Positions 1 through 8,077 of a stretch of DNA of 60,239 nt are shown piece after piece. The position numbers and the translations under genes are program-made. The first letter of the stretch is position 1; each line of letters opens with the position of its first letter. The notes beneath the pieces are model-generated. The model saw only the letters and a list, made by a program, of their open reading frames with translations. It was not told where the DNA came from and did not search any database. The stretch is taken from NCBI GenBank assembly GCA_949294335.1, contig CASFGO010000034.1, positions 1 to 60,239 on the forward strand, in the 5' to 3' direction. The stretch is from an uncultured bacterium. GTDB taxonomy: Bacteria > Cyanobacteriota > Vampirovibrionia > Gastranaerophilales > Gastranaerophilaceae.

Positions 1-95
1 AGATTTTTTAATTTTTGTATCAATTAATTGTTTTAATTTTCAATTTTATGTACTATATCTATATTATATTGATACTTATAATAGGAGTTATTCCC

Positions 96-1244
96 ATGAA
101 GAAAGAAATAAAAAATGTTTTGATGTCTATAGGTGTTTTGTTATTAACTTCAATTCCATCTTTTGCATTTTATTCTGATATGGATACAAATCATTGGGCA
201 TATAAACAAATTAAACAGTTATCAGAGCAAAGTGTTGTTGTTGGTTATCCTGATGGGAGTTTTAAACCGGATGAAAATGTAACAAGAGCAGAATTTGCGT
301 CAATGGCTATAAAAGCTTTAGGTCAAGAAAATGCAACAGTTGCTCAACCTGTTAATTTTAAAGATATAAATAAAAATTTTTGGGCATATAACGCCATTCA
401 AAAGGCAATATATTTTGATTTGATTTCTAATCCTGATAAAGGTGAAAAATTTAGACCTTATGATTCTGTATCACGTGCGGAAGCTTTATCAATAGCTGTT
501 AATGCTCTTACAACAGAACAAATAAGTGAACAAAAAGCAAAATATGTTTTATCAAAAGTTTATAAAGATTCAAATGATATTCCTTCTTGGTTTATTGTTG
601 CTGCTGGTAAAGCTGAAATATTAGGAATGGTGGTTTGTTCTCCTGATAAAGCTGGTATTATGGAAGCTGAAAGACCTGCAACAAGAGCAGAAGTTACTGC
701 TATTTTATATAATATGATGGAGCAAGCAAAACTTAATCCTAATGCAAAATTAGCAGAAGCAATGCGTAAGAAAACAGGTGAAGGTTATGTAATCGAAAAT
801 GCTTTTGTTCAAGGTGCAGTTGGAACTATTCCTGCTGGGTCTATTGTTCCAATTAAGGTTGCAAATGTTATGGGTTCACAGATATCTAAAAATGGTGATC
901 AATTTATTGCAAAAACTCCTGAACATTTTATTACTAAAGACAAATATATTTTGATTTATAAAGGTACAGATGTTAAAGGACAAGTTTGCCAAGCTAAACC
1001 AGGAAGATTATTTGTGAGAAATGGTGTTCTTACATTATCTACTGATACAATTGTTACACCTAATGATCAAGCTGTTGTTGAACATGGAACTGCAGATGTA
1101 ACTGTTAAGAAAAATAAGTTTATGGCTTGGATTAGAAAAATATTCAAGGGTGAAAAAATTATAGTTCTACCTGATGGAACTGTATATGTTAAATTGCTTG
1201 ATACGATAAAAGTTGATTTAACAAATGGATGGATTTTTGAATAA
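96..1244 (+). CDS. SLH-domain secreted surface protein
   Basis: A 382-aa exported protein. The N-terminus has a basic start and a hydrophobic stretch ending near SFAF, a signal peptide. Three S-layer homology repeats follow, at about residues 30-75, 90-140 and 160-215. Each has an aromatic start (HWAYK, FWAYN, SWFIV) and a TRAE or SRAE turn. SLH repeats normally hold a protein to cell-wall polysaccharide. The remaining ~160 residues match nothing I recognise and are mostly beta-like. The ATG at 96 is chosen because AGGAG lies at 83-87; upstream in-frame codons would add a stretch unlike a signal peptide. A strong terminator follows. SLH porins are typical of cyanobacterial-type envelopes, but this one is too short for a normal SLH-OprB porin. 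Confidence 0.88.
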   Translation: MKKEIKNVLMSIGVLLLTSIPSFAFYSDMDTNHWAYKQIKQLSEQSVVVGYPDGSFKPDENVTRAEFASMAIKALGQENATVAQPVNFKDINKNFWAYNAIQKAIYFDLISNPDKGEKFRPYDSVSRAEALSIAVNALTTEQISEQKAKYVLSKVYKDSNDIPSWFIVAAGKAEILGMVVCSPDKAGIMEAERPATRAEVTAILYNMMEQAKLNPNAKLAEAMRKKTGEGYVIENAFVQGAVGTIPAGSIVPIKVANVMGSQISKNGDQFIAKTPEHFITKDKYILIYKGTDVKGQVCQAKPGRLFVRNGVLTLSTDTIVTPNDQAVVEHGTADVTVKKNKFMAWIRKIFKGEKIIVLPDGTVYVKLLDTIKVDLTNGWIFE

Positions 1245-1263
1245 AAAATAACAATATATATAG

Positions 1264-1294
1264 TAGAGTAGCTATTAGCTACTCTATTTTTTTA
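1264..1294 (+). terminator. Rho-independent terminator of the SLH gene
   Basis: A perfect 10-bp stem TAGAGTAGCT / AGCTACTCTA with a 3-nt loop, followed by a run of eight T. It lies 20 bp after the SLH stop codon. Confidence 0.9.
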
Positions 1295-1422
1295 TAAAAA
1301 AAACTCCTCGACATTTGCGGGGAGTAAAATTTGAATTAGGAAGGGAATTAGGGTTTTAGTATTTGTCTCTCTTTTTAAACGGTAATTCTTGTGTTTACTT
1401 AACGTTTAATTTATTTACATCT
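1295..1422 (-). ncRNA. candidate small RNA on the minus strand
   Basis: This 300-bp gap between the SLH gene and tRNA-Val has no credible reading frame. On the minus strand it ends in a terminator-like hairpin (ACTCC at 1303-1307 pairing with GGAGT at 1321-1325) followed by eight T. Upstream lie CTTTATATA (1437-1429) and a 21-bp block (1492-1472) that also stands upstream of the candidate RNA at 19.5 kb. A TTAAACG/CGTTTAA inverted repeat lies inside. The implied transcript is about 130 nt. It could instead be the long 3' trailer of tRNA-Val. No known RNA family was recognised. Confidence 0.3.
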
Positions 1423-1471
1423 TACATATATATAAAGTATATATTATATATCTAATTTCAAGGGCGCGTTA

Positions 1472-1492
1472 ATTTGTTACATTTCTTAATAT
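1472..1492 (-). promoter_or_regulatory. conserved upstream block with ATGTAACAAAT core
   Basis: This 21-bp sequence is identical to 19716-19736 on the same strand. Its core, ATGTAACAAAT in minus orientation, also occurs at 3503-3495 (-) and 30568-30578 (+). In the copy here and the one at 30568, TTTATATATATGTAA follows after exactly 35 bp. I read it as an activator site or upstream promoter element; this is inference. Confidence 0.4.
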
Positions 1493-1568
1493 AATAGATT
1501 AATTTTATTAAACTTCGTTTTGTGGGTTATTCGTCCAGTAATTTAGAAATTTAATATAAAATACAAAA

Positions 1569-1641
1569 TGGGCGATACTGGACTCGAACCAGTGACCCTC
1601 TGAATGTCGTTCAGATGCGCTACCAACTGCGCCAATCGCCC
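1569..1641 (-). tRNA. tRNA-Val(GAC)
   Basis: A complete cloverleaf on the minus strand: acceptor GGGCGAT/ATCGCCC, D arm GCGC/GCGC, anticodon stem TCTGA/TCAGA, T arm ACTGG-TTCGAGT-CCAGT, discriminator A. CCA is not encoded. The anticodon loop reads ACGACAT, placing GAC (Val) at 34-36. Position 33 is then C, not the near-universal U. The anticodon arm is nearly self-complementary, so the opposite strand would read GTC, but the T arm fixes the strand. Three partial-tRNA repeats follow on the 5' side. Confidence 0.85.
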
Positions 1642-1928
1642 TTATGAATATTTAGTTTTATTGTTGGTAGCTGCGCTACCTTACCTCTCCTCGAAAGATA
1701 CTTAATCTTTCTCGTCGGCAGAGTGCCAATCGCCCTTATATGAATATTTAGTTTTATTGTTGGTAGCTGCGCTACCGTACCTCTCCTCGAAAGATACTTA
1801 ATCTTTCTCGTCGGCAGAGTGCCAATCGCCCTTATATGAATATTTAGTTTTATTGTTGGTAGCTGCGCTACCGTACCTCTCCTCAAAAGATACTTAATCT
1901 TTCTCGTCGGCAGAGTGCCAATCGTCCT
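1642..1928 (-). repeat. three tandem 94-96-bp partial tRNA-Val / hairpin repeats
   Basis: Three near-identical units start at 1642, 1736 and 1832 and sit directly upstream of tRNA-Val. In minus orientation each begins with a copy of the tRNA 5' end (GGGCGATTGGC) and continues ACTCTGCCGA. A hairpin with a TAAGT loop follows (GAAAGAT/ATCTTTC, first copy 1693-1711), then GAGAGG. Each ends with GCGCAGCTACCAAC, a near copy of the inverted D-arm sequence. The unit also repeats the tRNA's 5' flank. The repeats happen to stay open in one frame, giving a false 88-aa reading frame. They are not CRISPR repeats: there are no unique spacers. Confidence 0.9.
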
Positions 1929-1981
1929 TATAAATAGAACTCTAGATATTTAACCTAGAGTTCTATTAAATCAAAAAATAC

Positions 1982-2788
1982 TTATTTTTTCAATAATGTT
2001 TGAGTTACATTCCAACCATTAGTTCCACCAGTTACTTTGTATTTTAGTAATTGTTTTTCTCTTTCCTTTTTAGCTTTTGCTTGCTCTTTTTGGAATTTTT
2101 CAAGAGCCTTTTTATCGTTATTTCGTTCATCTATCGTTGGTTGGATGTATGCAATAAAATTTCTGTATTCATTACAAGCATAACCAGCTTTTACTTTTTC
2201 TGGATAATTATATGATAAATAATCATATATATTCATTGTTCGTTCTAAATTAGCTGGTTGCATTTTGAATGCATCTGTTAATGAACCTTCCATTTTTCCT
2301 AATACTACTATCATTGCTAGTGGATTATATCCTGCTTTTATCATTAAGTCTACACCTGTAATATCTGCATTCATAAGATCTTTTTTATTCATATTAGATA
2401 ATGCAAGCTGTTGAGTTGCATTTGCGAAATTATATAAGCCTTCGCTACTTATGCTTCCTAAAATAGAATTTGATACTGAATTTATTAAACTCTTTTTAGA
2501 TGCTGAAGCATTTACTATTGCTCCCATTTCTTGAGAGATAATTGCTGCGACCTCATTATCGTTGCCTGTATATTTTAATTCGTCTCTACTTATATATAGT
2601 TTTTTATTTGTAACTATATCTCCGTTATCTACAATATTATTTGTTATACAAAAATTGACAGAAGGTAACCCGTTTTTACTTATCAAAGTATTACCTACTG
2701 TTGTAACTCTTGATTCTGGGTTAAAAGTTGCTGCATTTGTTGATAGCATTGTAAATAAACATAATAAGGTTAATAATATCTTTTTCAT
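1982..2788 (-). CDS. secreted M48-peptidase-like protein, active site lost
   Basis: A 268-aa protein with a clear signal peptide (cleavage after STNAA). The middle follows the M48 metallopeptidase plan: a segment starting NEVAAIISQEMGA stands where NE(L/V)A.V..HE..H is normal, then NADITGVDLMIKAGYNP where the EADA.G..L...AGY.P motif lies. Both zinc histidines are replaced (HExxH becomes QEMGA), as is the third-ligand glutamate (E to N). So it is probably a non-catalytic M48 homologue, perhaps a chaperone or inhibitor at the envelope. The C-terminus is a lysine/glutamine-rich helix. It is transcribed alone. Confidence 0.7.
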   Translation of the reverse strand: MKKILLTLLCLFTMLSTNAATFNPESRVTTVGNTLISKNGLPSVNFCITNNIVDNGDIVTNKKLYISRDELKYTGNDNEVAAIISQEMGAIVNASASKKSLINSVSNSILGSISSEGLYNFANATQQLALSNMNKKDLMNADITGVDLMIKAGYNPLAMIVVLGKMEGSLTDAFKMQPANLERTMNIYDYLSYNYPEKVKAGYACNEYRNFIAYIQPTIDERNNDKKALEKFQKEQAKAKKEREKQLLKYKVTGGTNGWNVTQTLLKK

Positions 2789-2884
2789 ATAATGCCTCCT
2801 ATTTTAAGTATTATATTTATACTTAATTTTATTTTTTTTTGCAATATATTATAATTTTATTTTTACTTTTATTTACTTGATAAA

Positions 2885-2920
2885 AAGGTACATTCTATAA
2901 AAATAGAATGTACCTTTTTT
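2885..2920 (-). terminator. terminator after the 161-aa gene
   Basis: A 13-bp perfect stem (AAGGTACATTCTA/TAGAATGTACCTT), T-rich on both sides. It lies just past the end of the minus-strand gene at 2940-3425. Confidence 0.85.
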
Positions 2921-2939
2921 AATTTTGTTTATTAATTCC

Positions 2940-3425
2940 CTATAAATTAAGAGAATATTTGTTATTTATTGACATCATATTCATTGCTGAATACATATTT
3001 TGTTGACTAGATTGAATAGAGTTATAACTATTTGAAATTGTACTTAATTGAGCTTGATATGCTTGTGCCATTTGTCTTTCTGATGGGTTTTCACTTGTTG
3101 ATAATTCTCTTATTTTTGTTGATATTTGGCTTAAAATTTCATCTACTGATGTGTCATTATTTAATACTAATCCCATCTTATTAGCTAATGATTTTGCATC
3201 TGCTAATGTATCAGCTTCTGATGTTGATCTACTTGTAGATTCCTGCTTTTGCTCAACTTGTTGCTGTGTACCTGCTTTTGCTGCTTTTAGTTTATCTATT
3301 AAAGATTGAGCTTCACTTTCAGATGAAACTGTTGAAATGTTTATCCCTAATGATTCTAATTTTACTTTGGTAGATGAACTAATGTTGTTTTGTTTTTGAT
3401 TTGAAATTGAACTAATATCTGCCAT
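2940..3425 (-). CDS. hypothetical protein, LGIN-motif family
   Basis: A 161-aa soluble, Ser/Gln-rich protein without signal peptide or membrane segment. Residues 20-50 contain KLESLGINISTVSSESEAQS followed by LIDKLK. This resembles QELQALGINSQNIKTEAQAQ in the protein encoded at 44613-44993, so the two are probable paralogues sharing a short helical domain. Low-complexity Gln/Ser stretches follow. The start is supported by GGAGG upstream. Function unknown. An ATGTAACAAAT site lies 70 bp upstream. Confidence 0.7.
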   Translation of the reverse strand: MADISSISNQKQNNISSSTKVKLESLGINISTVSSESEAQSLIDKLKAAKAGTQQQVEQKQESTSRSTSEADTLADAKSLANKMGLVLNNDTSVDEILSQISTKIRELSTSENPSERQMAQAYQAQLSTISNSYNSIQSSQQNMYSAMNMMSINNKYSLNL

Positions 3426-3494
3426 AATATGCCTCCAAATAATTATTAATTATTTTATATAGTTTTTCTACTATATCATCCTGCAATTAATTAT

Positions 3495-3503
3495 TTGTTA
3501 CAT
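3495..3503 (-). promoter_or_regulatory. ATGTAACAA site upstream of the 161-aa gene
   Basis: On the minus strand ATGTAACAAAT is followed 31 bp later by TATATAAAAT and then the GGAGG ribosome site of the gene starting at 3425. The same core occurs at 1.5, 19.7, 26.2 and 30.6 kb. Regulatory role inferred. Confidence 0.35.
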
Positions 3504-3521
3504 CATATGTTTAGATTATAA

Positions 3522-3860
3522 TTACCATTTTTTGAATATAAAAAATACAGCTAATATTATAAATAAAAAACCAACTGCATAATTCCACTTAAAACTTTCT
3601 TTTAAATAAAAAACTGAAAAGAATGAAAAAACGATTAATGTTATAACTTCTTGTATCGTTTTTAATTGAGCGGCGTTGTAGTATTCATAACCAATTCTAT
3701 TTGCTGGGACTTGGAAACAGTATTCAAAAAAAGCAATCCCCCAACTAATTAGTATTACTGCCCATAAAACTGTACTTCTATGTCTCAAATGGCCATACCA
3801 TGCAAAAGTCATAAATACATTAGATATTGTAAGTAATAAAATTGGTAAAAATGCGTTCAT
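3522..3860 (-). CDS. DMT-family small membrane protein (DUF486)
   Basis: A 112-aa hydrophobic protein with about four membrane helices. The pattern FMTFAWYGHLRH, ISWGIAFFEYCFQVPANRIG and LKTIQEVITL is characteristic of the DUF486 family, a half-size relative of drug/metabolite transporters. Substrate unknown. It is divergent from pyk with ~90 bp between starts. No operon partner is visible. Confidence 0.85.
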   Translation of the reverse strand: MNAFLPILLLTISNVFMTFAWYGHLRHRSTVLWAVILISWGIAFFEYCFQVPANRIGYEYYNAAQLKTIQEVITLIVFSFFSVFYLKESFKWNYAVGFLFIILAVFFIFKKW

Positions 3861-3888
3861 ATAATTAATTTATCACAAATAAGGTTAA

Positions 3889-3916
3889 TTGACTAAACAA
3901 AATCTTGTGTTAGAAT
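3889..3916 (+). promoter_or_regulatory. sigma-70-type promoter of pyk
   Basis: TTGACT (3889-3894), a 16-bp spacer and TAGAAT (3911-3916), followed ~37 bp later by the pyk start with TAGGAG ahead of it. Confidence 0.6.
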
Positions 3917-3952
3917 AAGTGTATGATATACAATTAATAGGAGTTTTTAATA

Positions 3953-5380
3953 ATGCTTAAATCAAGTGGAGTTAAAATTGTTGCAACTTTAGGACCTTCA
4001 ATTAATAATGAAGAAAAAATAGAGGAATTGATTAATGCTGGTGTTAGTATGTTTAGAGTAAATTCTTCTCATTCTACTCCAGATGAACATAAAGCTAGTA
4101 TTGATTTAGTAAGAAAAGTTGCTAAAAGACTTTGTACAAATACAGCGATTCTTTTAGACTTGCAAGGGCCTAAAATTAGAGTTGGGAATTTAGCTACTCC
4201 GATTGAATTAATTGAAAATTCTGAGATTCAATTACAACATTCAAAAGAAGAAGTTAATGGCATAATTCCAGTTGATTATTCAGGAATTGCAAATGATGTA
4301 AAAAAAGATGATAAAATTTATTTAGATGATGGAAAACTTGAATTAAGAGTTTTAGAATCAGACGGAAAGGTTGTAAAAGCTCTTGTTGTTAGAGGTGGTT
4401 TATTGAAGCCTAGAAAAGGTTTAAATTTACCTGGAAGGACTGCAAGTTTATCTGCTATTACTCCTAAAGATATAGAATATATAAAATATGCCTTAGAATG
4501 GAAAATTGACTATTTAGCATTATCATTTGTGAGAACAGGTGAAGATGTTTTAAAAGCTAAGCATTGTATGGAAATGTATGGGGGATATATTCCTATCATT
4601 GCTAAAATTGAAAAACCTGAAGCTTTGGATAATATTGATGATATTATAAGACTTTCTGATGGTGTTATGGTTGCAAGAGGAGATTTAGGAATTGAAATAT
4701 CTCCTGAAAAAGTACCTGCTGTACAAAAGAAATTAATCAGCGAAAGTAATGTTAAAAATAAAATTGTTATTGTAGCAACACAAATGCTAGAAACGATGAT
4801 TGAGCAACCAATTCCAACAAGAGCAGAAACATCTGATGTAGCAAATGCCATAATTGATGGAGCGGATGCCATTATGTTATCCGGTGAAACTGCTGTTGGG
4901 AAATATCCTGTTGAAGCTGTAAAAATGATGAGTAGTATATCTGAAAATTTAGAACAAAATGGAATAATCAGACATAATTATTATTCAAGAAAAATGGCAG
5001 AATTTGATAATCATGAAGCTTTTGCGATGTGTCAGGCTATGATTACGATGTTAGATAATCTTAAAATAAAAGCGATATTAGCTTTTACAACAAACGGTTA
5101 TACTCCAGCTTTACTAAGCAAAGCTAAGCCTAGTGTTCCAATTTATGCTCTTGCAAAAAGTGAAACTGTTTGTCGTCAAATGAATTTGTGTAGAGATGTT
5201 ATTCCAATTAATTATAATTGGCAACAAGAAATTAGTAATAAATCACTTAAGGAAATAAATAAACTCTTAATTGAAAAATTAGATATGAAAGCAGGAGATA
5301 AAGTTATTATGACAGGGGTTATTCCTTATGTTGTAGGACAAACGACTAACTTTATTAAGTTATTAACAGTAGAAGAATAA
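3953..5380 (+). CDS. pyk: pyruvate kinase
   Basis: 475 aa, the normal length for bacterial pyruvate kinase, which converts phosphoenolpyruvate and ADP to pyruvate and ATP in glycolysis. Visible landmarks: KIVATLGPS at the N-terminus, FRVNSSHSTPDEH substrate region, LLDLQGPKIR, AKIEKPEAL with the catalytic lysine, MVARGDLGIE magnesium site, ATQMLETM, and a C-terminal allosteric-type domain. The N-terminal substrate motif has SSHS where NFSHG is usual, a mild divergence. It has its own promoter and TAGGAG ribosome site; no neighbour is metabolically linked. Confidence 0.97.
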   Translation: MLKSSGVKIVATLGPSINNEEKIEELINAGVSMFRVNSSHSTPDEHKASIDLVRKVAKRLCTNTAILLDLQGPKIRVGNLATPIELIENSEIQLQHSKEEVNGIIPVDYSGIANDVKKDDKIYLDDGKLELRVLESDGKVVKALVVRGGLLKPRKGLNLPGRTASLSAITPKDIEYIKYALEWKIDYLALSFVRTGEDVLKAKHCMEMYGGYIPIIAKIEKPEALDNIDDIIRLSDGVMVARGDLGIEISPEKVPAVQKKLISESNVKNKIVIVATQMLETMIEQPIPTRAETSDVANAIIDGADAIMLSGETAVGKYPVEAVKMMSSISENLEQNGIIRHNYYSRKMAEFDNHEAFAMCQAMITMLDNLKIKAILAFTTNGYTPALLSKAKPSVPIYALAKSETVCRQMNLCRDVIPINYNWQQEISNKSLKEINKLLIEKLDMKAGDKVIMTGVIPYVVGQTTNFIKLLTVEE

Positions 5381-5457
5381 TTGTAAAAAAAACTTAAAAA
5401 AAATAACAATTTTATCCAACAAAATTACTTTATGTATATGTAGTAATTAGTATATGG

Positions 5458-5817
5458 ATGTGTGAAATGGTAAGTGTTTCTAAAATTAGTCGTAATTATG
5501 TAGTTCCAAATTTAAAAAAGATGACAAATTCTGCGAAAAATATTGCAGGAGAAATAAAAGGAACAGGTAAATATTATAAAAATAATTTTAAAACAGGTTG
5601 GCAAACAGGTACAAGATTATCAAAAATAAAAAAACATAATCAACTTCGTTCTTGTGCTGATAAGTTTGTTGGAGGGTTTTCTAAAACCAAAGTTAAGCAA
5701 GAACATATTCCAATGATATTAGGAGGAATTGGAGCTGTAAGTCCTATTCCAGGTGGTTCAATAGTTGGATATGGGGTTGGGAAACTTATTACTAAGATGT
5801 TGAAAGCTTTTAAATAA
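5458..5817 (+). CDS. hypothetical basic protein with hydrophobic Gly-rich tail
   Basis: 119 aa, strongly basic in the first 80 residues, then a Gly-rich hydrophobic segment (about residues 84-110, MILGGIGAVSPIPGGSIVGY) that could insert in a membrane. No family recognised. An alternative start is the ATG at 5467; neither has a strong ribosome site. Its last 8 bp overlap the end of the convergent histidine kinase gene. Confidence 0.6.
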   Translation: MCEMVSVSKISRNYVVPNLKKMTNSAKNIAGEIKGTGKYYKNNFKTGWQTGTRLSKIKKHNQLRSCADKFVGGFSKTKVKQEHIPMILGGIGAVSPIPGGSIVGYGVGKLITKMLKAFK

Positions 5818-7231
5818 TTGGGATGCGGATAATAAATTCTGCTCCTTTTCCTAGGCTACTTATTACATCTATTTTACCATTATGAAGTTTGGCAATGTTT
5901 TTAACTATTGCTAAACCTAAACCTGTACCACCAAGTTCTCTGCTTCTAGCTTTGTCTATTCTGTAAAATCGTTCAAATATTCTTGAACATTCATCTTTTT
6001 CTATTCCAATTCCATAGTCTTTTACTGATATATTTATTTCATTATTTTCTGTGTATGATTTAACTGTTATTTTATCTGTTTGACTATATTTTACTGCATT
6101 AATAACTAAATTATTTATGGCTTGTTCTAATAAATATGAGTTTCCAAATATTTGTATATCTGTATTTTCTAGGATTTCAATTTGAATGTTTGATGCCTCA
6201 ACGATTCCGCGACAAAGGTTTATTGCATTTTCTACTGTAGAACTTATAGTTAATTCTGCAAAGTCTCTATTTTTAAATATTTGTCTTTTTTCTAAGTCTG
6301 CAAGGCTTAAAATATCTTGAATTAATGTATTAAGTCTATTTGATTGCTCTGATATTATTTTTAAACATTTAATTTCAGTTTTATTGTCTGGACTTAAACT
6401 TTCTAATATTTCAACGGCTGATAATATTGAAGTTAAAGGGGTTTTTATTTCGTGTGAAACATTTGCGATAAATTCAGATCTAAAGTTCTCTAATTTTTTC
6501 ATACTTTTTATTTGGCGTTTTAATTGCTTTGACATAACATTTATCGCTCTTGATAATTCCCATAAAACACCATTTTTAGGGACAAAAATTTCTGTATCTA
6601 AATTTCCACTAGCTATTTTTATTGCACTTTGTTGTAATTTATTAAAAGGAAGTCTAACTCTTATTAATATATAAAGAGTTAATAATAAAACTCCTCCAAA
6701 TCCAATAAAAAAGGTTAAATATATATTTTTTTCTGCATTGTCTAATGTTTTTGAAATGTTATGTGATGATATAGAAATTCTTATTACATATTTATTTCCA
6801 TTAATTATAATAGGTGTTGATTTGTATATCATTTCAGATTGCATTGTTGAACTATATCGAATAATTGTATTTGATTTACCGTCTAATGCTGAAATAATTT
6901 CAGGTCTATTTGAATGGTTTTCTGATTTATTGGTTGCTATGTTTGAATCAGCAAGAACTTTTCCTTTATTATCTATTATTGTTATTCTAATTTTTTCATT
7001 ATTAAATTCATTACAGTAATTTTGTAATTCAATATATTTATTATCTTTTAATAGAGGTTTTACTATGTACAAAACTTGTTTAATATCTGTTTGTAATTCT
7101 TTTTCTGTTTCTTGATTGTATGTTTGTCCAAATTGTTTTAATTGATACATTAATAAGCTGGTAAGAATAATTAGAATTAAAGTAATTAATATTGGTATAA
7201 AAAATAAAAAGTTATCTCTATTTTTAATCAT
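5810..7231 (-). CDS. sensor histidine kinase, PhoR/WalK type
   Basis: A 473-aa membrane sensor. Membrane helix at about 8-28, an extracytoplasmic sensing domain 30-165, a second helix ~168-190, HAMP ~190-240, dimerisation/phosphoacceptor region with ANVSHEIKTPL (His260), then an ATPase domain with the N box (INNLVINAVKYS), G1 (VKDYGIGI) and G2 (GGTGLGLAIVK). It should phosphorylate the response regulator encoded immediately upstream, whose stop overlaps this start codon. The PhoR-like architecture and the Pho-box-like repeat upstream of the pair suggest phosphate or envelope sensing, but the signal is not shown by the sequence. Confidence 0.93.
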   Translation of the reverse strand: MIKNRDNFLFFIPILITLILIILTSLLMYQLKQFGQTYNQETEKELQTDIKQVLYIVKPLLKDNKYIELQNYCNEFNNEKIRITIIDNKGKVLADSNIATNKSENHSNRPEIISALDGKSNTIIRYSSTMQSEMIYKSTPIIINGNKYVIRISISSHNISKTLDNAEKNIYLTFFIGFGGVLLLTLYILIRVRLPFNKLQQSAIKIASGNLDTEIFVPKNGVLWELSRAINVMSKQLKRQIKSMKKLENFRSEFIANVSHEIKTPLTSILSAVEILESLSPDNKTEIKCLKIISEQSNRLNTLIQDILSLADLEKRQIFKNRDFAELTISSTVENAINLCRGIVEASNIQIEILENTDIQIFGNSYLLEQAINNLVINAVKYSQTDKITVKSYTENNEINISVKDYGIGIEKDECSRIFERFYRIDKARSRELGGTGLGLAIVKNIAKLHNGKIDVISSLGKGAEFIIRIPII

Positions 7232-7923
7232 TAATTATTCTCCAATGATTTTAAACAATAACCAATACTTCTAATGGTAATGATATTTTTTCCAAAATCC
7301 CCAAGTTTTTTTCTTAAATTTACAATTTGAACATCTATAGTTCTATCAGTAACTTCATAATAAGAATTTCCTTTTAAATTCGATATTAATTGACTTCTTG
7401 TGTAAACTCTTCCTGGGCTTTTGGTTAGTAAGTATAGAATTTCATACTCGCTATATGTTAAATCTATAATTTCATTTTCTAATTCAACAATTCTTTTTTC
7501 AGTATCAATAATTAAATTTTCATACTTTATTTTATTCGTTTCTTTAGGGATATTTCTTAACTGATTTCTTATTCTAGCAATAACAATTTTATTGTTAAAT
7601 GGTTTTGTTATATAATCGTTTGCGCCTAATTCAAGTCCAAGAACAATATCAGATTCTTCGCTTTTTGCAGTTAACATAATAATTGGTGTTGATATTGTTT
7701 GTGGATTTGCTCTAAGAGTTCTACATACTGTTAAACCATCTATTTTAGGCAACATTAAATCAAGCAAAATAATATCAGGATTCCACTCTTCTGCAATTCT
7801 AATTGCTTCTTCTCCATTTGATGCCATTTTTATATCAGAAAACCCATTTGCTTCTAGAAGCATTTCCAATAATTCTCTAATGGCACATTCATCATCAACA
7901 ACTAATATTTTTGCTTTTAACAT
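7231..7923 (-). CDS. OmpR/PhoB-family response regulator
   Basis: 230 aa. The receiver domain has KILVVDDE, phosphoacceptor Asp55 (ILLDLMLP), MLTAK and the switch lysine region. The C-terminal winged helix has LTYSEYEILYLLTKSPGRV and RTIDVQIVNLRKKLG with the usual IRSIGYCL end. The ATG at 7923 gives the family-typical start MLKAKILVVDDE; a TTG six codons upstream would extend it. TATAAT (7936-7931) sits only 7 bp before this ATG, so the transcript may be leaderless. It forms a two-gene operon with the kinase. Confidence 0.93.
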   Translation of the reverse strand: MLKAKILVVDDECAIRELLEMLLEANGFSDIKMASNGEEAIRIAEEWNPDIILLDLMLPKIDGLTVCRTLRANPQTISTPIIMLTAKSEESDIVLGLELGANDYITKPFNNKIVIARIRNQLRNIPKETNKIKYENLIIDTEKRIVELENEIIDLTYSEYEILYLLTKSPGRVYTRSQLISNLKGNSYYEVTDRTIDVQIVNLRKKLGDFGKNIITIRSIGYCLKSLENN

Positions 7924-7973
7924 ACGCTTTATTATATCCAAAACATGTTTCTAATTATAATTTAATATTTAAT

Positions 7974-7990
7974 TGTTAGGATTTTGTTAG
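7974..7990. promoter_or_regulatory. PhoP/PhoB-box-like direct repeat
   Basis: Two copies of TGTTAG (7974-7979 and 7985-7990) with an 11-bp period; on the other strand CTAACA-N5-CTAACA. OmpR-family regulators bind such hexamer repeats at 11-bp spacing (TTAACA-type for Bacillus PhoP, CTTAACCT-type for cyanobacterial Pho). The repeat lies midway between the start of the regulator gene and the TATAAT (8031-8036) of the divergent gene at 8078, so it could control both. Confidence 0.55.
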
Positions 7991-8077
7991 GAAGTAGTCA
8001 AAATATCCTTAATAACTTATCTTTAGCCCTTATAATATTTTAATGAATTTTATTTATTTTATATTATGGGAGTTCTT

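Noticed and set aside
77..82. TATAAT as promoter of the SLH gene
   Set aside because: It directly abuts the ribosome binding site AGGAG, leaving no room for a normal leader; the real promoter is probably further upstream or outside the window.
1620..1886. 88-aa open frame with repeated sequence on the minus strand
   Set aside because: It is the translation of the 96-bp tRNA-derived tandem repeats and part of tRNA-Val; 96 is divisible by three so the frame stays open by chance.
1642..1928. Possible CRISPR array
   Set aside because: Units are contiguous and identical over their whole length; there are no unique spacers and no cas genes in the window.
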